From positions 124,001 to 188,000 of the forward strand of contig CAJUAN010000002.1 in assembly GCA_910584715.1 (NCBI GenBank): a DNA stretch of 64,000 nt, written 5' to 3'. This stretch comes from an uncultured Oscillospiraceae bacterium. Lineage in GTDB: Bacteria; Bacillota; Clostridia; Oscillospirales; Ruminococcaceae. A program made the translations under genes and the position numbers. Below are positions 63,343 to 64,000 of the stretch, in pieces; the stretch's first letter is position 1, and the number at the start of each line of letters is the position of its first letter. Below the pieces are notes generated by a model. It saw nothing but the letters and a program-made list of their open reading frames with translations, searched no databases and had not been told where the DNA came from.

Positions 63343-63380
63343 CCCCCGAAAAACCTTTTAAAATCAAGGTTTTTCGGGGG
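63343..63380 (+). terminator. Hairpin after the vor operon
   Basis: CCCCCGAAAAACCTT (63343-63357) pairs perfectly with AAGGTTTTTCGGGGG (63366-63380) over 15 bp, followed by TTATGTTA. The T-run is weak, but the stem is strong. Confidence 0.7.
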
Positions 63381-63404
63381 TTATGTTACAAGTCCGTTTC
63401 ACTG

Positions 63405-63447
63405 AACTGTTGAATTAAATATCTAATTTTAAATTAATTCAACAGTT
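63405..63447. repeat. 14-bp perfect inverted repeat
   Basis: AACTGTTGAATTAA (63405-63418) and TTAATTCAACAGTT (63434-63447) with a 15-base AT-rich loop, 25 bases after the vor terminator. It could be an operator or the remnant of a mobile element end. Confidence 0.6.
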
Positions 63448-63955
63448 GCTCACAGCTCGTTCGGTTAAACCGTGTACTCTTGTTTTCATACCAAATCTTC
63501 CATTACTTTTTATATGGCTGTTTTTGGCATTTACACGGTTCTTTATCCAGACTATAAAAATTGGACTTTTCTTATAAATCCACTGGGCATACTCGGGTAT
63601 TTATGTTATGATATAATTGCAGAAACAAAATAAAAACCTGATAAAAGATATCGAATTTAAGCAAATTAAATATGCTATATTACAAATAATTTTGTTTAAA
63701 CTGCAAGAAAAGAGAGCGGTCGTGTTCGATCATTCCGAAGAAATGGCTGCCGTTATTTCTTGTCTCCTGCTCCAATTTTGAACAAAAAGGAATTTCGTAC
63801 TCTGCGGAGCGAGACAAGGGCGCTTTGCCTCTTTGCCCCCCGCAAGCTGAGCTCAGTCTTACCGGCTATGCTTTGTCAGATTTATTCGCATTAGCGGTTT
63901 AAACATAAATTTACAATTATAAAACCAATATCATTGGGAAATTTGCGATTTTATG
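63448..63955. other. Gene-free interval at the right edge
   Basis: No reading frame with a ribosome site on either strand. The part 63720-63890 has a higher GC content and could be a decayed fragment, but nothing recognisable remains. Confidence 0.4.
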
Positions 63956-63984
63956 TTGAAAAACCTTTCTGCCGGTGCTATAAT
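63956..63984 (+). promoter_or_regulatory. Promoter reading out of the window
   Basis: TTGAAA (63956-63961), 17 bases, TATAAT (63979-63984). The gene it serves lies to the right of the window. Confidence 0.7.
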
Positions 63985-64000
63985 ATGTCTATTAATATTC

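Overview
The window looks like the chromosome of a low-to-medium GC, strictly anaerobic Firmicute of the class Clostridia, most likely an Oscillospiraceae/Ruminococcus-type gut bacterium. Reasons: strong AGGAGG-type ribosome sites before almost every gene, consensus TTGACA-17-TATAAT promoters, a ferredoxin-linked branched-chain 2-oxoacid oxidoreductase (vor/kor), a stand-alone methionine synthase activation protein, PyrR-controlled pyrimidine genes with a PyrK/PyrD pair, and many Clostridia-typical families (DUF1292, DUF368, Asp23/YloV, CmpB-like permease). I see no rRNA, tRNA, CRISPR array, prophage or intact insertion sequence. Names come from recognising families by eye; no database was searched.

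Layout. 1-14.4 kb: minus-strand run of small accessory enzymes (GNAT acetyltransferases, Nudix, methyltransferases, nucleotidyltransferases, an APH-Nudix fusion) that includes metF and a methionine synthase activation protein; the start of manA lies at the left edge. 14.5-28.8 kb: core functions: pcrA, a Na+ symporter, an AI-2E-type permease, a secreted vWA protein, tcdA, an AAA+ ATPase, recA-recX, a PhzF protein, a lipoprotein and an HtrA protease. 29-32 kb: gene-poor, with DUF6514-like and DUF1292 genes and a 1.3-kb apparently non-coding transcription unit. 32-43.5 kb: DUF368, a Tet-like efflux gene behind a leader-peptide attenuator, an ECF sigma/anti-sigma pair, a small structured RNA before a split TSUP transporter, ruvX, a PP2C phosphatase, an ANT(6)-like enzyme and a ribbon-helix-helix regulator with a palindromic operator. 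43.5-55.7 kb: a long pyrimidine operon read leftwards from a PyrR attenuator (pyrR-pyrC-pyrF, five unrelated small genes, carA, a lipoprotein gene, carB, pyrK, pyrD); pyrB and pyrE are not in the window. 55.8-63.3 kb: CmpB-like membrane protein, Asp23-YloV pair, a P-loop ATPase, a membrane protein and the four-gene vor operon.

The main candidate for something undescribed is 30.63-31.98 kb. A consensus promoter and a strong terminator bracket about 1.3 kb with no long reading frame. Its 5' half contains a 12-bp perfect long-range pairing that encloses several nested helices. Its 3' half is a series of about 115-bp units built round a GGAGTGAG-CC motif; each unit also holds a ribosome-site-like purine run, an ATG and a 10-13 codon reading frame that stops just before the next motif. 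It may be a large structured RNA, an array of micro-ORFs, or both. A second theme is copied translation starts: the lipoprotein gene between carA and carB begins with a copy of the start of carB, and two neighbouring unrelated genes near 52 kb share an identical 25-bp start region.
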